This document shows, piece after piece, positions 44,063-55,476 of a DNA stretch of 64,000 nt. Location: contig WPIO01000071.1 in NCBI GenBank assembly GCA_009760855.2, forward strand, positions 1,278,001-1,342,000, read 5' to 3'. The notes beneath the pieces are model-generated. The model saw only the letters and a list, made by a program, of their open reading frames with translations. It ran no database searches and was not told the origin of the DNA. This DNA is from Cristatella mucedo (lineage: Eukaryota > Bryozoa > Phylactolaemata > Cristatellidae). How positions within the stretch are numbered: the first letter of the stretch is position 1; each line of letters opens with the position of its first letter. A program made the translations under genes and the position numbers.

Positions 44063-44600
44063 TAATTGTTTAAATCTTTTTAAATGTCTTCAAGTCAGGG
44101 GATAGCGTGAGGTCAGTCGGAAGTGAGTTCCAGGCTTGGGATAATACAACATGAAGACATGGTCTCCAAATAATTTGAGATTCGTGGGAGGTGTAGGCAA
44201 GCGATTAGATTCAGACAAGCGGGTGGTATGATGCCTTGCTCAGATGGGGCGGGGTGGCGGTAGGTATGATAAGTAGGCAGGAGCCAAAGAATGAATGGAC
44301 CAAAAAGCGAGTGACAAAACCTAGATGTCGATACGTTTCTTGGCTGGGAGTCAATGCAGGTCTGTAAGAAGTGGTGTGACGTGGCTACAGTGACGCTGAC
44401 TACAGACGAGCCTAGGTGCACAGTTTTGAATCATCTGCAAGCGCCTGATTGCACAGGCCGGCAGACAAGCAAGCAGTGAGCTACAGAAGCTGAGATGGAA
44501 TGTCACAAATGCGTAAGCAAATCTAGATGTAGCCCTTCGGCATAAGCAAGCCCACATTTTGCTAGTTTTATGTTGCTGAAAGTAGCTACGATCATCCGCC
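44063..44600 (-). mobile_element. LINE-A subfamily 2, C-terminal coding segment
   Basis: Minus-strand coding LPACAIRRLQMIQNCAPRLV and LTDLHW are clear. This piece is followed by the same flank as 60,370-60,930, so both are one duplicated segment. The 3' UTR hairpin is absent. Confidence 0.7.
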
Positions 44601-44904
44601 GCCTGTCGGTAGAATTAAGGACTTTTGACTTACGCGGCCTCGCTATCTGAGTTGGCTGAGCTTATCCGGCTACACGAAAGTCATGGCAAAGCCACTGCTC
44701 ACAGTCGTTTTGTCCATGCACCTGCTTAAATGTCATCACGTTTTCCGAGTGCTGACGCAGTGCACACACTGTGGGTTATTCGTGGGCGCGTTTCCGTTTC
44801 TAGTACGTGCAATGTACTTAAGAGGAGCTTCATGCTTTATAGATTTAACATTTAATTTAGCTTATATGAATAGATTTATCTTAGAGGGCTAAGCAAAACC
44901 ATTA
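44601..44904. other. Spacer leading to the GC block
   Basis: Homologous to 60,930-61,205 (GTCGGTAGAATTAAGGACTT). No gene. Confidence 0.55.
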
Positions 44905-45475
44905 GTAGTGTTATTAGTGCGGCCTTGCCTTAAACGCTCGCCGTCACAGAGGCCTCTCGCTCGCCGGACGCAGATTCGGGTCACGTGAGGAGACCACGCC
45001 CGTCCATTTAAACGCCCGCGATCGATCGGCGGCAGCGACGGCTGAGCTCGGTCTTCCGCGGAAGCGACGGCCGGAGAAGCGGGCGCCCTTTCGCGTCGCT
45101 CGCTCCAGCCTCGCTCCGGCCACGAGCCACGGCGACTGTGCGCCAGTGCGGCCACTGCGGTAAGCGCTCCGTCGCACCTGCTCGCTCGACCTTGGCTCTC
45201 GTACGCCGCGAGCCAAGGTCGAGGCTGACTAGCCGTTCGCTGCGGGTGCAGCAGCGGCGGTCATGAGGGCGAGGGCGACGGCGGCCAAGCGGCGGCAACG
45301 AGCAAGCTCGCTGCCGCGGGTCTCCGCTGCACGGTCGCCGACTTCCGACCGGAAGGCGCTGCGGTCGCAAACGAGAGCGCGTTACGCGAGCCCGAAGACG
45401 AAGCCGGCGGCGGCGGCGGCGGCGGCAGCGGCAGCGGCGCGGCCATCCGAGGCGGCAGCCGGCTTCCTGATTCCA
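44905..45475. repeat. GC block, first part
   Basis: CpG-rich with (GGC)n near 45,407-45,430. Homologous to 45,795-46,000, so two GC blocks lie close together. Frames on both strands are Ala/Arg-rich. Confidence 0.65.
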
Positions 45476-45800
45476 TTCCCACTAATCTACTTCTGCGATG
45501 CATAGATCTGCGGCTGCCATGCGTAACTTATGTAATGATTGACTTCTTATCTACAAGTCTTGTTTTGTCCACATTTTTGGCTGCTGTTAGGCTAATTATT
45601 AAGGCAGATGCGGTAGACCGGGGGAACTTAATATATTTGCACCCAGTCTCCCTACTGCAGTTCCAATTAAAGAAAGTAAACCAGCTTAACTCTTGAATGG
45701 ATACTTGAAATGTTGCAGATACCATGTTTTACGAGCGTAAGTCGCACTTAAGTAAACGACGAGCCCTAAATTTACGGACGCCATTTTTTGAAAACAGTAA
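45476..45800. repeat. Array-derived patch inside the GC block
   Basis: 45,476-45,717 matches the array post-ORF spacer (TTCCCACTAATCTACTTCTG is also near 37,372). 45,718-45,800 is the left end of TIR-1 (TACCATGTTTTACGAGCGTA). GC-block sequence resumes at about 45,800. Confidence 0.7.
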
Positions 45801-46620
45801 AGTGCTCGACAGCTCGAGCGGGCTGCCCCGAGCGAGGCCGACTCACCTTTCGAGCTGGTGGCGGCGGCAACGAGCGCGGCGGCAGCGAGCAAGCTCGCTG
45901 CCGCGGGTCTCAGTCGCATGGTCGCTGGCTTCCGCTTGCGGAAGGCGCTGCGGTCGTAAACGAGAGTCAGGCGTCGTGCGAGCTAGAAGAAGACGACGTA
46001 GATCGTGCCACCGGGGGCGGCTGCCGCGGCCGTCCTTGACTTTGACAAGGCAGCCGGCTTCCTTGTCTGCTTCCTTGTCTTGTCTGGGGCGGTCCAGCGC
46101 TGCAGCGGCAGCCGATCAGGAAGCTGGAAGGCCGACCGGAAAGTAGCAGCGAGAGCAGCGGCGGTCGAGAAGCGCCGCCAGGAGGCCAAGAAGCGCCGCC
46201 AAGCGGCCGAAAAGCGCGGCCGGGCAGTCTTTGTCCGAGCCCTGGCCAGTCATCTTCGACGCCTGGCGCGGCTGGGTACGAGCGTTAACTCGGCTCGAAT
46301 CTCATTGCCGCAGCAGCGGCAGCTGCAGCCGCAGCAGTTCTATGTGAGCGACACAGGGTGGGGCAAGGTTGCTAGAGACGCCAGTCGTGCAGCGATGGCA
46401 AGCCGCAGACGAGCGCAGAGCCGCTGCTTCGTCGAGGCCTCCGCTCCGCTCTCTGCTCGTCCGATGCGAGCACAGAGCGGAAGCCCTGCCGAGCGTCGCC
46501 GCACGACGACGACGACGCTCAGCAGGCGGCTCAGGTCGCGGAGGCTGAGCGGCGGGAGGATCGCGGAGCATCCGAGCTCGGGGCTCGTAGAGCCAGCGAG
46601 CGGAGGTCAAGGCCAAGTCT
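45801..46620. repeat. GC block, second part
   Basis: Homologous to 8,500-8,815 and 61,480-61,980, with the shared CGGGGCTCGTAGAGCCAGCG. Confidence 0.65.
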
Positions 46621-46622
46621 AG
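46005..46622 (+). CDS. Hypothetical ORF in GC block (205 codons)
   Basis: Residues 1-28 are hydrophobic (MPPGAAAAAVLDFDKAAGFL, then VCFLVLSG) and could act as a signal segment. Residues of about 45-72 are a charged helix-like run (ARAAAVEKRRQEAKKRRQAA). A segment AVFVRALASHLRRLARLG is shared with the ORFs at 4,929 and about 20,500. The C-terminus is Arg/Ser/Thr-rich. Composition alone can keep such a frame open, and the copy at 8.4-8.8 kb does not keep the whole frame. Unrecognised. Confidence 0.25.
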   Translation: MPPGAAAAAVLDFDKAAGFLVCFLVLSGAVQRCSGSRSGSWKADRKVAARAAAVEKRRQEAKKRRQAAEKRGRAVFVRALASHLRRLARLGTSVNSARISLPQQRQLQPQQFYVSDTGWGKVARDASRAAMASRRRAQSRCFVEASAPLSARPMRAQSGSPAERRRTTTTTLSRRLRSRRLSGGRIAEHPSSGLVEPASGGQGQV

Positions 46623-47667
46623 CCGATGCGATTCGTTGCTGGTATTTGCCTACACTTTGCAATTGAGAATGCACACAATGATTCGTGCTAGAGTCCGATT
46701 ACCGGAGCTCGAATCCGCTCCAAAGGACGAAAGAATAGGAATAATTATTATTTTTCAATCTTTCTCGGCTCCGCATGCGCACATGTTATCGCTGCGACCT
46801 TGAGAGCCATCTTGGCCGGACACTACGGCGATGCTCGCACTTCACGAAACAGATGGCGGGTTCGAATCCTACAGCAGGCAATGCTTGCTTGTCCGATGCT
46901 GAGGAGTCGACGTCAACAAGGGCCGCTCAAGGCCGCCACGTAAATGAGGCATTATTTTTTACCGTAACTCGGCTTTAAAGAGCTTAAAAACTTTCCTGCT
47001 TCAGTATTTCCTTTCATTTAACTTAAATCAGATACGATCAGATACGGGATCGGATGCGAGAGCGAACGTCGCGGACGATCGACCTCGAGCTACCGTCGCT
47101 CAAACTCCACTCATTGTCACGGTCGCTGCAATGATGGCATCACTGTACTCGACTGCGACTGCAGACTGGACGGCTCTTATCTACAACTCCAGTCGTACCC
47201 TGATGCAAATGGCGGCTACTCGTCTCCCTATTCGCCACCGCCCTGCACAGCCACGAGCTTTGAATCGCCGCAACAGAATGCCAGCCCCCCAACTCATTCC
47301 TGCTCTCTGACGTCTGTCCTCTGACCCCCGTCCTCCGACCTCACCAACTGATCCCCATCCTCATATCGGCCAGATCGCCAAGATCTTTCCGTAGCGCACG
47401 GCAGTCATCTTATACAGATGAGCGAATGCAAACGGTGCGTACATTTTCGGTCAAAGGAGAGGAAAGCAGAGGAGAAAGTAGACATAAATTGGCGGTTCTT
47501 GATGCTACAGATACGGCAGCGGAGGCGGAGACTTCGTGCGGAGGCTCGTAGGGAAGGCGGCCTGGATGAAAAGTTTGAGGACGAGGCTGAAACATTCACT
47601 CAAGTTTCTCGGAAGGAGAAAACCCGCCTTCTATATTGTCTTTCACGTGTAGGGTTTGCTCCTGTGA
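46621..47667. other. Macro-unit spacer with a third tRNA-like motif
   Basis: Homologous to 8,816-9,490 and 62,000-62,640. At 46,806-46,900 (and 62,318-62,400) a TGGCCGG...-type box A candidate precedes a good box B (GGTTCGAATCC at 46,859). The 9.2-kb copy lacks the box B. It may be a third SINE. No protein gene is supported. Confidence 0.5.
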
Positions 47668-47832
47668 TTCAACAGCCTCTTTAGTATAGCGAAAGAAGAG
47701 CCTTGACGGCTATCACTACCACTTGCAGCGGTAAATAAAGGCTCAGTAGCCACAGCATTTTAACCCACGCCCTTGATGACCGAGATCGTGAATATAAACC
47801 ACCTTACCTAGTGTGCCATCGCGGCACACTGA
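47668..47832 (-). mobile_element. SINE-1 copy
   Basis: Standard macro-unit position. Box B is decayed (GGTTAAAATGC, near 47,757-47,768); the head GTGCCGCGATGGCACACTAG is intact. Confidence 0.75.
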
Positions 47833-48660
<828 letters not shown>

Positions 48661-49175
48661 ATATCAGAGTCAACTACTTTCTTAGTCATGAAGTCCGATG
48701 GAATAGTCCCATAGTCGTCTGCAGGAAAAGTGAACCGCAAGGTAAGTTACTTTCGGTAAACATTTGGGGCCGGTTCTGTCGGTAATTGAAACCGTCACAC
48801 ACTAGTCCAGGTGTTTGGAATGCTAATCTATTCAATCTCACCACTGAAAACGCTTGCAGTTCGAAAGTGAACTGAATGCTAAGCCAGATGTGAATGCAAG
48901 TTACTGGGCAACGCAGATGGTAAACTTTAACACGTAACTTTTGGCTACTACTAGTCGCATGGCAAATGAAGCGAGCCCAGGTGAACGGCCATGAGATGCT
49001 TCTATGTTCAATCACTGTCAAAGATGCCTACACAGTCTGCTGCACGTTAATGTCTTGCTTTTTAGAAGGCTGAAGAAGGCATCTGCCATTATTGCCACTC
49101 CATTACTACTGCTCTCTGTTAGAATGACGAGCGAGTATGGGAAGCGGCCGCCATATACATATATAATTCATTTTT
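48661..49175. other. Macro-unit spacer
   Basis: Homologous to 12,560-12,950 and 21,780-22,060. No gene. Confidence 0.55.
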
Positions 49176-49304
49176 ATCGCACCCCAAGATAACTTAATCT
49201 CTATTCAGGCGCTTCACATATGCCTCGGGGCTCGAGCCCACGACTTCAGTCAGACTTTGGTCGGGGCGAGCACCTTAACCGCTGGACCAAACCAGCTCGG
49301 CATT
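49176..49304 (-). mobile_element. SINE-2 copy
   Basis: Minus orientation, box B-like GGCTCGAGCCC near 49,230-49,240, hairpin tail AAGCGCCTGAATAGAGATTA. The other macro-unit copy is uninterrupted at about 12,985 (CCGTTTTTCGGACGTCTCTG). Confidence 0.8.
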
Positions 49305-50110
49305 TTCGGACGTCTCTGCTGGAGAGGCGTGTGAGTGGGGCGCTCGAATCGGTGAGACGAGAGCCATGCATGCGTGCACACTCGTTCAGTGGTTCGTCGC
49401 AGCGAGCGAGTGCATCATTGGCATTGTGGAAAAGCCTAGCTAAACCGCACCGCTCCCGCATTGCCACTCTCAGTTCTCAGTTGAGGTCGCGGCCCGGAGC
49501 CTACCAGAACCCAATGGCCTGAAGCTACCCAGAACCGGCTGCACCAACGCCCTCTGCAAGAGGTGGTTTCCGCGTCTGTGGATCGACGGACGTGCGGCCG
49601 CCACAGTCGATAGGTGCCAGGCTTTGCAGCCGCCGCCCCCACTAGTGGAAGCGGAACCAGTACTTGGGCACTGTGCTGCAGCCGACGGCTGCAACACAGG
49701 ACGATAGCATTCGCACAGGCTCACCAAGCTCGCCAGAGGATTGACCTTGACCATGGACGTCCTGGCTTTTCGTTGCTTCGGCCCCAGCCTATAAAAGGAT
49801 GCCCTATTTACTAAACGAAGGAGGAAGAGACAAATGTTAGCTTCACGAGTTAAGCTAGTCATTGGTGTGCACGTTCGTGTGCACAGCGGGACTTGAAGGA
49901 TTGCTGCTTTCGCGCTAAGAAACCCGGCAAGCAATCCTGCGGCTTAAAGCTTCCTGTCAAACAAAATGGCGGTCGTCCTCGGTTTCGCACGCGGAAACTA
50001 TTAAGTAGCAAGCCGGTGGCGATCATTTTAAGCTCCGAATTTAGGAAGTAGATGAGATCCGCGGAGATACCGGAAGAATCCGCATGGAAATCAAGAAGAT
50101 CTGCATTACG
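49305..50110 (+). promoter_or_regulatory. Promoter-like region with TATA box (copy 2)
   Basis: CTATAAAAGGATGCCCTATT, with TATAAAAG at 49,790-49,797, in the same context as 13,464. The GC-rich sequence upstream and about 300 bp downstream are also conserved between copies. Downstream short frames are not conserved, so any product would be noncoding or spliced. Confidence 0.45.
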
Positions 50111-51432
50111 ACTAGAGTAAGCAAATACTTATATCCGAATTTAAAATTTTATTTTTGTCAATTCACCGCACAAGCGAGATCAGGGATGAGAGACGAGATC
50201 TAGAGATGTTGGCATACAGCTTATCATTCTATCGTTTGAGCTTCAGAGCTTATAAATGCCGCAAATCCACCACTATCCGTTCACATTAAAGGTATTGACT
50301 AGAAACGTCGATTTTCATAAAGACGGAGGATATGTTGTATTAAGTATCAGTGTCTAGACCGCTGTATACGTGTTCCGACTTATTCGAATGAAGAGACTGC
50401 TGGCTGGGAGCTGTGGTTGCATAATAGTTTAACTCCGTATCATTTTGGCAGTTTCGAATCTGGATGAGATGAACGTTGATCCTCAGTAGTTTGAGAAGAG
50501 ATTCGTAATCCGGACTGCTGCTGCCTAAAGTGCAGAGAAAAATTTGAGACTCACATTTGCCAAAATTAATAGCGCATGACTCTCATTTGAAGATATTTTA
50601 GGAGAACAGTCAAGGAAAGTCCGAGCTTGTTAAGATAGGGTATGTAACAGACATTTGCAGACAATTTATTGTTGCTCAAAGTCGCGTTAAATTATTCAAA
50701 GGATATTTGAAGTTATCTGTGAAGCAGCTACAAGTTAGAAGAACAGAAAGTATTTCTAATGCTCTTACACCCTTGCCTTTGTCATTCGGACATATGTTGC
50801 ATGCGGTTATTAAGGTCGCTTGGCATGAATATTCCTGAATAGTAAAGAGAGAGACAGAGAACTACAATGCTGACTTGGCGTCGCAAACATGGCGTCACTA
50901 ACACGAATGCTAGTTCGCCTACTTATCCATGCTATAGCTATATTATATCATATTAAATGTACTATAGTTATATAATATTGTGGGGCAAATGTGCTCAGCT
51001 ACTGGCTAGTCTTTTCTGGTTGGAGTAGTGTGCCCAGATTGCGCAAGTGGACGTCTCAGGAGTAATGCTAGCTGAATCAATCTTGCGGGTCACGTGTTCA
51101 AGATAAAAGCTGCTGCATCGCTAAATGCTCGACGTGAGGCAGACGGACATAACCGCTACCTGTCAGCAGCTGCCAGCGAGTAAAGTGCCCTGAAAAAGAT
51201 TGAGTTCGCTGAGGGCGCTATATTTAATGCATTATTATTACTATCAAACGGCTAAATGTGTAAGCTCCTAGGGTTATTCCGATTAAGCCCTAGCGCACCA
51301 TGCCCCGGGGCTGGTGTGCCCCAGTACACGAGCAGCGTCTTTAAATTGGACTATGAAAAACAAGTCGCCACAACTTGAAAACAACTGCAGGAGTAACGAT
51401 GCGGAAACGACAGACGTGTACAACGTTTTCAC
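50111..51432. other. Macro-unit spacer
   Basis: Homologous to 14,330-14,400 and 15,100-16,255. It holds the uninterrupted sites for the LINE-A (about 50,160) and SINE-1 (about 50,340) insertions of the other copy, and a LINE-A-type hairpin plus ATT tail at 51,180-51,242. Confidence 0.55.
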
Positions 51433-51681
51433 ATGAACGCAGACAATAAAATTATCTCTAGGCGGTATGTAATTGAGGAGGACTACGAGCAAACTTTGTA
51501 CCTTTTACAGAGACAGATTGCGATTCCTCCTCCTAGCAGAACGATTGCACAGACTACGGCGGAAACTGTAGCTGCGATACATCCGCCTGCGGCCATGGCA
51601 TCTGCAACGAAAGGAAGTCACGTGTCGCGGTGTGTCTACGTAGCACCGCTCAACTTAATCGCCATAGAGTCACACGAATAG
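51433..51681 (+). CDS. Pro/Thr-rich ORF, copy without SINE-2 start
   Basis: An 82-codon frame starts MNADNKIISRRYVIEEDYEQ and continues LYLLQRQIAIPPPSRTIAQ, ETVAAI, ATKGSHVSRCVYV. It aligns with residues of about 73-150 of the ORF at 16,275. It carries a two-codon in-frame deletion and then ends early at SHE. It lacks the NFTKQRF end. The Met here lies where the other copies read TNAD, so it may not be the original start. Confidence 0.35.
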   Translation: MNADNKIISRRYVIEEDYEQTLYLLQRQIAIPPPSRTIAQTTAETVAAIHPPAAMASATKGSHVSRCVYVAPLNLIAIESHE

Positions 51682-52218
51682 CTGTGATGCACTGCGATGC
51701 AACTGCCGATTAAGCAACGAACGCCAGAAAACAGCGGTTACTATCATACGGAGCAGTGCTACGTATTAATCCACCAAATTCCAAGCAATTGCTGTATTGC
51801 GTTCTCGTGCTATGGCCTCTAAGGGCTTGGGCCAGCCAGCTTTTTTACACGTTCAAAAGGCGACAGTATTGCAGTCTCTACAAAATTCTGCACACAACTT
51901 TGTTCTTGATTCCAAATTATAATTATTATATTATATTATATTTGATTCTAAATCATATATATATCATGCGGCCGCTCTTTTACCCTATCAAACTATGAAG
52001 TCTCCTGCCTGAACGCACAAGCGCCCATGCATGAAATTTGGTTGTTGAACCTGTAACACCATTATGTATAATTTAGAGTCAAAACAGCCGCTTCCTGAAG
52101 TTTTGCATGCGTGGAGATGGCAGCTACATTTCAGAGTACCGTTTCAGCTATTCGCACGTCACATCACTACCTGCTTGCAGATGAGAATCGCAGTGACTAC
52201 CGATCACCCAGCCGATAA
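51682..52218. other. Macro-unit spacer, AT-rich centre
   Basis: Homologous to 16,806-17,280. ATATTATA-rich tract at 51,915-51,965. No gene. Confidence 0.5.
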
Positions 52219-52554
52219 AATAATAATAATAATAATAATAATAATGCACTCGATAAAGCACCCTCTGGGAACTCAATCTCTTCCTAGGCGCTTTACATTT
52301 GCTGCAAAGGGAAACGCGATTGAATCGTGAGTATTATCATGCTTGATAAACAACATGAACAAACTGGTTAGGGGTGACATGCACAGGGTCAGCATGCAAA
52401 TGTGGTTAGTGGCAGCATGCACAGTGTCAGCACGCATGGGCACATGAAGGACGAATCACAGGGACCCAGGTACCCAATAGTTCAGAGGTACCTCGGATGA
52501 TATCTGTCCATTCACGTCACTACTCTGGAGTCTCGCAGTGAGATACGATCTGAA
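52219..52554 (-). mobile_element. LINE-A with internal deletion
   Basis: (AATAAT)n tail at 52,219-52,244, hairpin and 3' UTR to about 52,469. It then jumps directly to the RT palm region (the complement of the GVPQGS...DVNGQ-type coding, TCAGAGGTACCTCGGATGAT) at 52,470-52,554. About 0.8-0.9 kb of LINE-A present at 10.1-11.0 kb is missing. Confidence 0.75.
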
Positions 52555-52984
52555 AGGTTTCATGACGCTGCTGATCAACCAAGCCAAATAAATCTGTGAC
52601 TGTCAGTTTTGTTACGGATGCAGTACGTAGCAGCTCAGGGCTTGCATCTTTCGATCGCGATGTAGAACGCTGCGTGACCAGATACGGAAGTGACTAGGCA
52701 GCCACGACAGCAGCGGCTCAAGTGCACTCCGATGAACGATCGAAGGAGCTGGCTTGACGAACTGCACAGTTCCCCGGGCCTCGATTGTAAGTCCCAGGTT
52801 ATTTCTTTCTGGATTAAAGGCGACGTGCTTACTGTCGCGAAGAGAAAGCTGGCCGGAGCACTTGCGTCGTTAAGTGCGACTTGAAAAGACATCAAAGGCT
52901 AACCCCAACCCTTAGAGTGGGCGAGTTCAAGACTTTCCGTGCGAGAGCAAAGTGGTAGCCCGGTCAGCAAAAGGTTTGCATTCA
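52555..52984 (+). pseudogene. Cys/His frame remnant of copy 10
   Basis: The TVSFVTDAVRSSSGLASF segment is readable at 52,597, then a deletion. RQPRQQRLKCTPMNDRRSWL and LDCKSQ follow in frame from 52,690 before a frameshift near 52,815. Confidence 0.4.
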
Positions 52985-53334
52985 GTTAGCACCTCAACTA
53001 GAGGACTGGAGGCTGAAGGAGTGGGTGGTGCGAGAGCAAGACCGGAAAGAGGAGCTCGGACCTCGGGAGGCTCAAACGTTCTGCCCCCTACGCAACGGCC
53101 GGCGTGACGCTCGTACCGGCTGGTGAGGCAACGCTCGGTGTGACGTTCGCTTGAGCTGACGACCCTGTGTTCTGCGAGACATTCTTGCGAGCAGTCGACA
53201 CAGGGCTCGGCGAGACCTTCGCAGAAGCTGACGATGCAGTTCTTGGATGGAAGCTCGTGGGAGCTGACGATACAGTACTCTTTGAGACGCTCTTAGAGGT
53301 TGACAATGTAGTTCTCTCTGAGGTGGTCGTTTGA
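52985..53334 (+). pseudogene. 12-mer ORF, copy 10 (broken)
   Basis: A charged linker near 53,030-53,070, then repeat units from 53,100. A TGA at about 53,154 replaces Arg in the third unit. The rest is in frame (RAVDTGLGETFA, EADDAVLGWKLV, GADDTVLFETLL, EVDNVVLSEVVV) to TGA at 53,332-53,334. Confidence 0.45.
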
Positions 53335-53420
53335 CGTGCTGCCAGGAAAGCAGTTCAAGAGCAAGCTTGTGAAAGTATTAAACAGCTTAACTATTAAATA
53401 GATACTTCAAACATTGCCAA

Positions 53421-53910
53421 TACTGCATTTTACGAATGTTAGTAGCACCTTACTCTTGCCTGCAGAATCGGCCTGGGCTGCACGGCGCGCTGCCGTGCAG
53501 CCCCACATCCAGTCACGTGAGCGCTGTCAGCCGCCCCTCCCCCGTGCCGTAGGATTGCCAGTAGGCGGCTCGTGCAGCCCGGCGTGAGGTGAGAGCGTGC
53601 CGCTTGATACTTCCGGGTTCTTCACGCTGATTCACAGGTATAATTAAAAAACACTATTACTGAATACATATATAATTTAGTATTATTATAATTTTGCTTT
53701 AATAATTACAGTTATCAAGAAGTTTGTTATTATTATCGCTGCTAAAATTTTCCTAGCCTTGAGCGACAGTGTATTGTCAATGTCTGGATCGTCATTTTCC
53801 TCAAATAAATTTTTAATTTGACATAATTTTACTTGCAGTGCATAGGTTGCAAATTAATTTTCTTTAGAAAAATTCTAAAAAGTATGACTTATACTCTTAA
53901 AAAGACGGTA
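53421..53910 (-). mobile_element. TIR-1 copy carrying a GC-rich insertion
   Basis: Termini TACTGCATTTTACGAATGTT and, in reverse complement, TACCGTCTTTTTAAGAGTAT. The interior is interrupted by about 175 bp of GC-rich DNA at 53,460-53,635 that no other TIR-1 copy has. Confidence 0.65.
53460..53635. other. GC-rich insert with perfect 12-bp hairpin
   Basis: GGGCTGCACGGC (53,475-53,486) and GCCGTGCAGCCC (53,492-53,503) form a perfect stem with a 5-nt loop. A second GTGCAGCCCGGCG word is at 53,571-53,583. Origin unknown. Confidence 0.6.
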
Positions 53911-53989
53911 AGTCCCGGTCTGTTTTTTGAGCAAATCATTCTACAGAATCAGCATTGTTTCAGTAGGCTCGTACACAAAGTCGCAACGC

Positions 53990-54293
53990 AACGGCCGGCG
54001 TAACGCTCGTACCAGCTGGTGAGGCAACGCTTGGCGCGACGTTCGCTTGAGCTGACGACCCTGTGTTCTGCGAGACGTTCGTGCGAGCTGACGACTCAGT
54101 GCTCGGCGAGACGTTCGTAGGGGCTAATAATGCAGCTCTTGGCTGGACGCTCGTAGGAGCTGGTGACACTGCATTCTTCGAGACGCTCTTATGGCTTGCC
54201 AATGTAGTGGTCATCGAGTTGGTCGTTTGGCGTGCTGCCAGGAAAGCAGTTCAAGAGAAAGCATGGGAAGGCACGAAAAAGATAGTGGACTGA
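53990..54293 (+). pseudogene. 12-mer ORF, copy 11 (one internal stop)
   Basis: The repeats start at 53,995. A TGA lies at the same codon as in copy 10, so the stop is shared by descent. It is then open for 76 codons (ETFVRADDSVLG, ETFVGANNAALG, WTLVGAGDTAFF) and ends with a charged tail RAARKAVQEKAWEGTKK. No linker precedes it; it follows a LINE-A remnant directly. Confidence 0.45.
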
Positions 54294-54369
54294 CTGTGTC
54301 TATCGACGGGCAAGCGAGGCATACGGTAGGTCGTATAAATACGTCCTAGATAAGGTGAGTCTAGCTGCC

Positions 54370-54974
54370 AAAGAAAGCTATTATGCCACTACAGCGGACT
54401 ATGAATATGGCTGCAAGGCTAGCCTTCAAGTCCCAGCGGTTTGAGCACGTGTCTCCTTTGCTGAAAGAGCTAGAATGGTTGCCGGTTGAGCAAAGGATAC
54501 AGAGCAAAGTTCTTACGCTGACCCACAAGGCCGGCCACGGCTTGGCTCCTTCTTACCTAGCTGAACTGCTGTATCAGTGTCAGCCTCTTCGCACCCTCGG
54601 GTCCTGTGTGGAAAATAAATTAGCTGTCCCATTCCTCCACTTAAAGACAGTTGGCGACAGAAGCTTTAGCTCTGCAGGTCCTAGACTGTGGAACTCGCTT
54701 CCACAATTCTTACGCAACGACAACTACTCTCCTGCTGCCGACTATGGCTCATCCTGGTCAGCGGTCCTGAGCTGCTACTTCTATGCTACTCACTACCACA
54801 ACTGCTCTCCTGACTCTGCTATGCTTCCCACTTTCTCTTTGTTGCGTGAGACGAAGTCTGTCGGCTACCGAATGCGTACCGAAAGACGCCCAGGCTGTGA
54901 GTGAGCTATACAAAACTCTCCTGCAAGGACCCACATGGTCTTTATGACTTTGTAGAGTTACAGACGGAGATACA
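54370..54974 (+). mobile_element. LINE-B insertion with 8-bp target duplication
   Basis: A 5'-truncated LINE-B with an intact C-terminal frame and 3' end GGAGATACA. TAGCTGCC at 54,362-54,369 and TAGCTTCC at 54,975-54,982 (7 of 8 identical) flank it. The same spacer is uninterrupted at 32,645 and 39,165. Confidence 0.85.
54383..54904 (+). CDS. LINE-B RT C-terminal domain (173 codons, fragment)
   Basis: This is the C-terminal region after the RT palm of L2/CR1-type LINEs: the conserved ARLAFKSQRFEHVSPLL, LEWLPVEQRI, LTHKAGHGLAPSYLAELL and RSFSSAGPRLWNSLPQFLR segments in order. It is uninterrupted, unlike the copy at 57.3-59.5 kb. The frame starts within the element, so the Met is not a true start. 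The intact frame and the near-perfect target duplication suggest a relatively recent insertion. Confidence 0.9.
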   Translation: MPLQRTMNMAARLAFKSQRFEHVSPLLKELEWLPVEQRIQSKVLTLTHKAGHGLAPSYLAELLYQCQPLRTLGSCVENKLAVPFLHLKTVGDRSFSSAGPRLWNSLPQFLRNDNYSPAADYGSSWSAVLSCYFYATHYHNCSPDSAMLPTFSLLRETKSVGYRMRTERRPGCE

Positions 54975-54982
54975 TAGCTTCC

Positions 54983-55476
54983 ATCAAAACTGCTCAATCA
55001 GAAAATGCTTACGTTTACCACCAGCCATCTCCTAATTTGCTCTCAAGCTAGCTCCTCACCTAGTGATCCTTATGAGGATCTAGCAGATTGCATCTTCTGT
55101 GTACATACCGGCTATCTAAATTGGATCAGAGAGTGAATACCTAAGGAAACAGCGTCTTTATTCAATATCTCCATTTACACCTGTCACTAGTGAACTCATC
55201 ATGAATTGTGTCTCTCTGACAAAAAAAGAGTAACAGTTCTCTGGACCCCAACCTCAATCACTTACTTCTGTGATGCATGGCTCGGCTGCTTCCATGAATA
55301 ACTCGAGACTTTATCACCAGGTCCTTCGCACTTTCTTCTCTTGTTAGGCTAATAGTTAATGCAGATACGCTATATCAAGGGAACTTAGTATATTTCCACC
55401 CAGACTCCCTACTGCGGTTCCAATCAAAGACACTACACCAGCGTAACTCTTTCGTGGAAACTTGAAATATTGCAAA
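54983..55476. other. Post-ORF spacer
   Basis: Homologous to 32,650-33,200. No gene. Confidence 0.55.
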
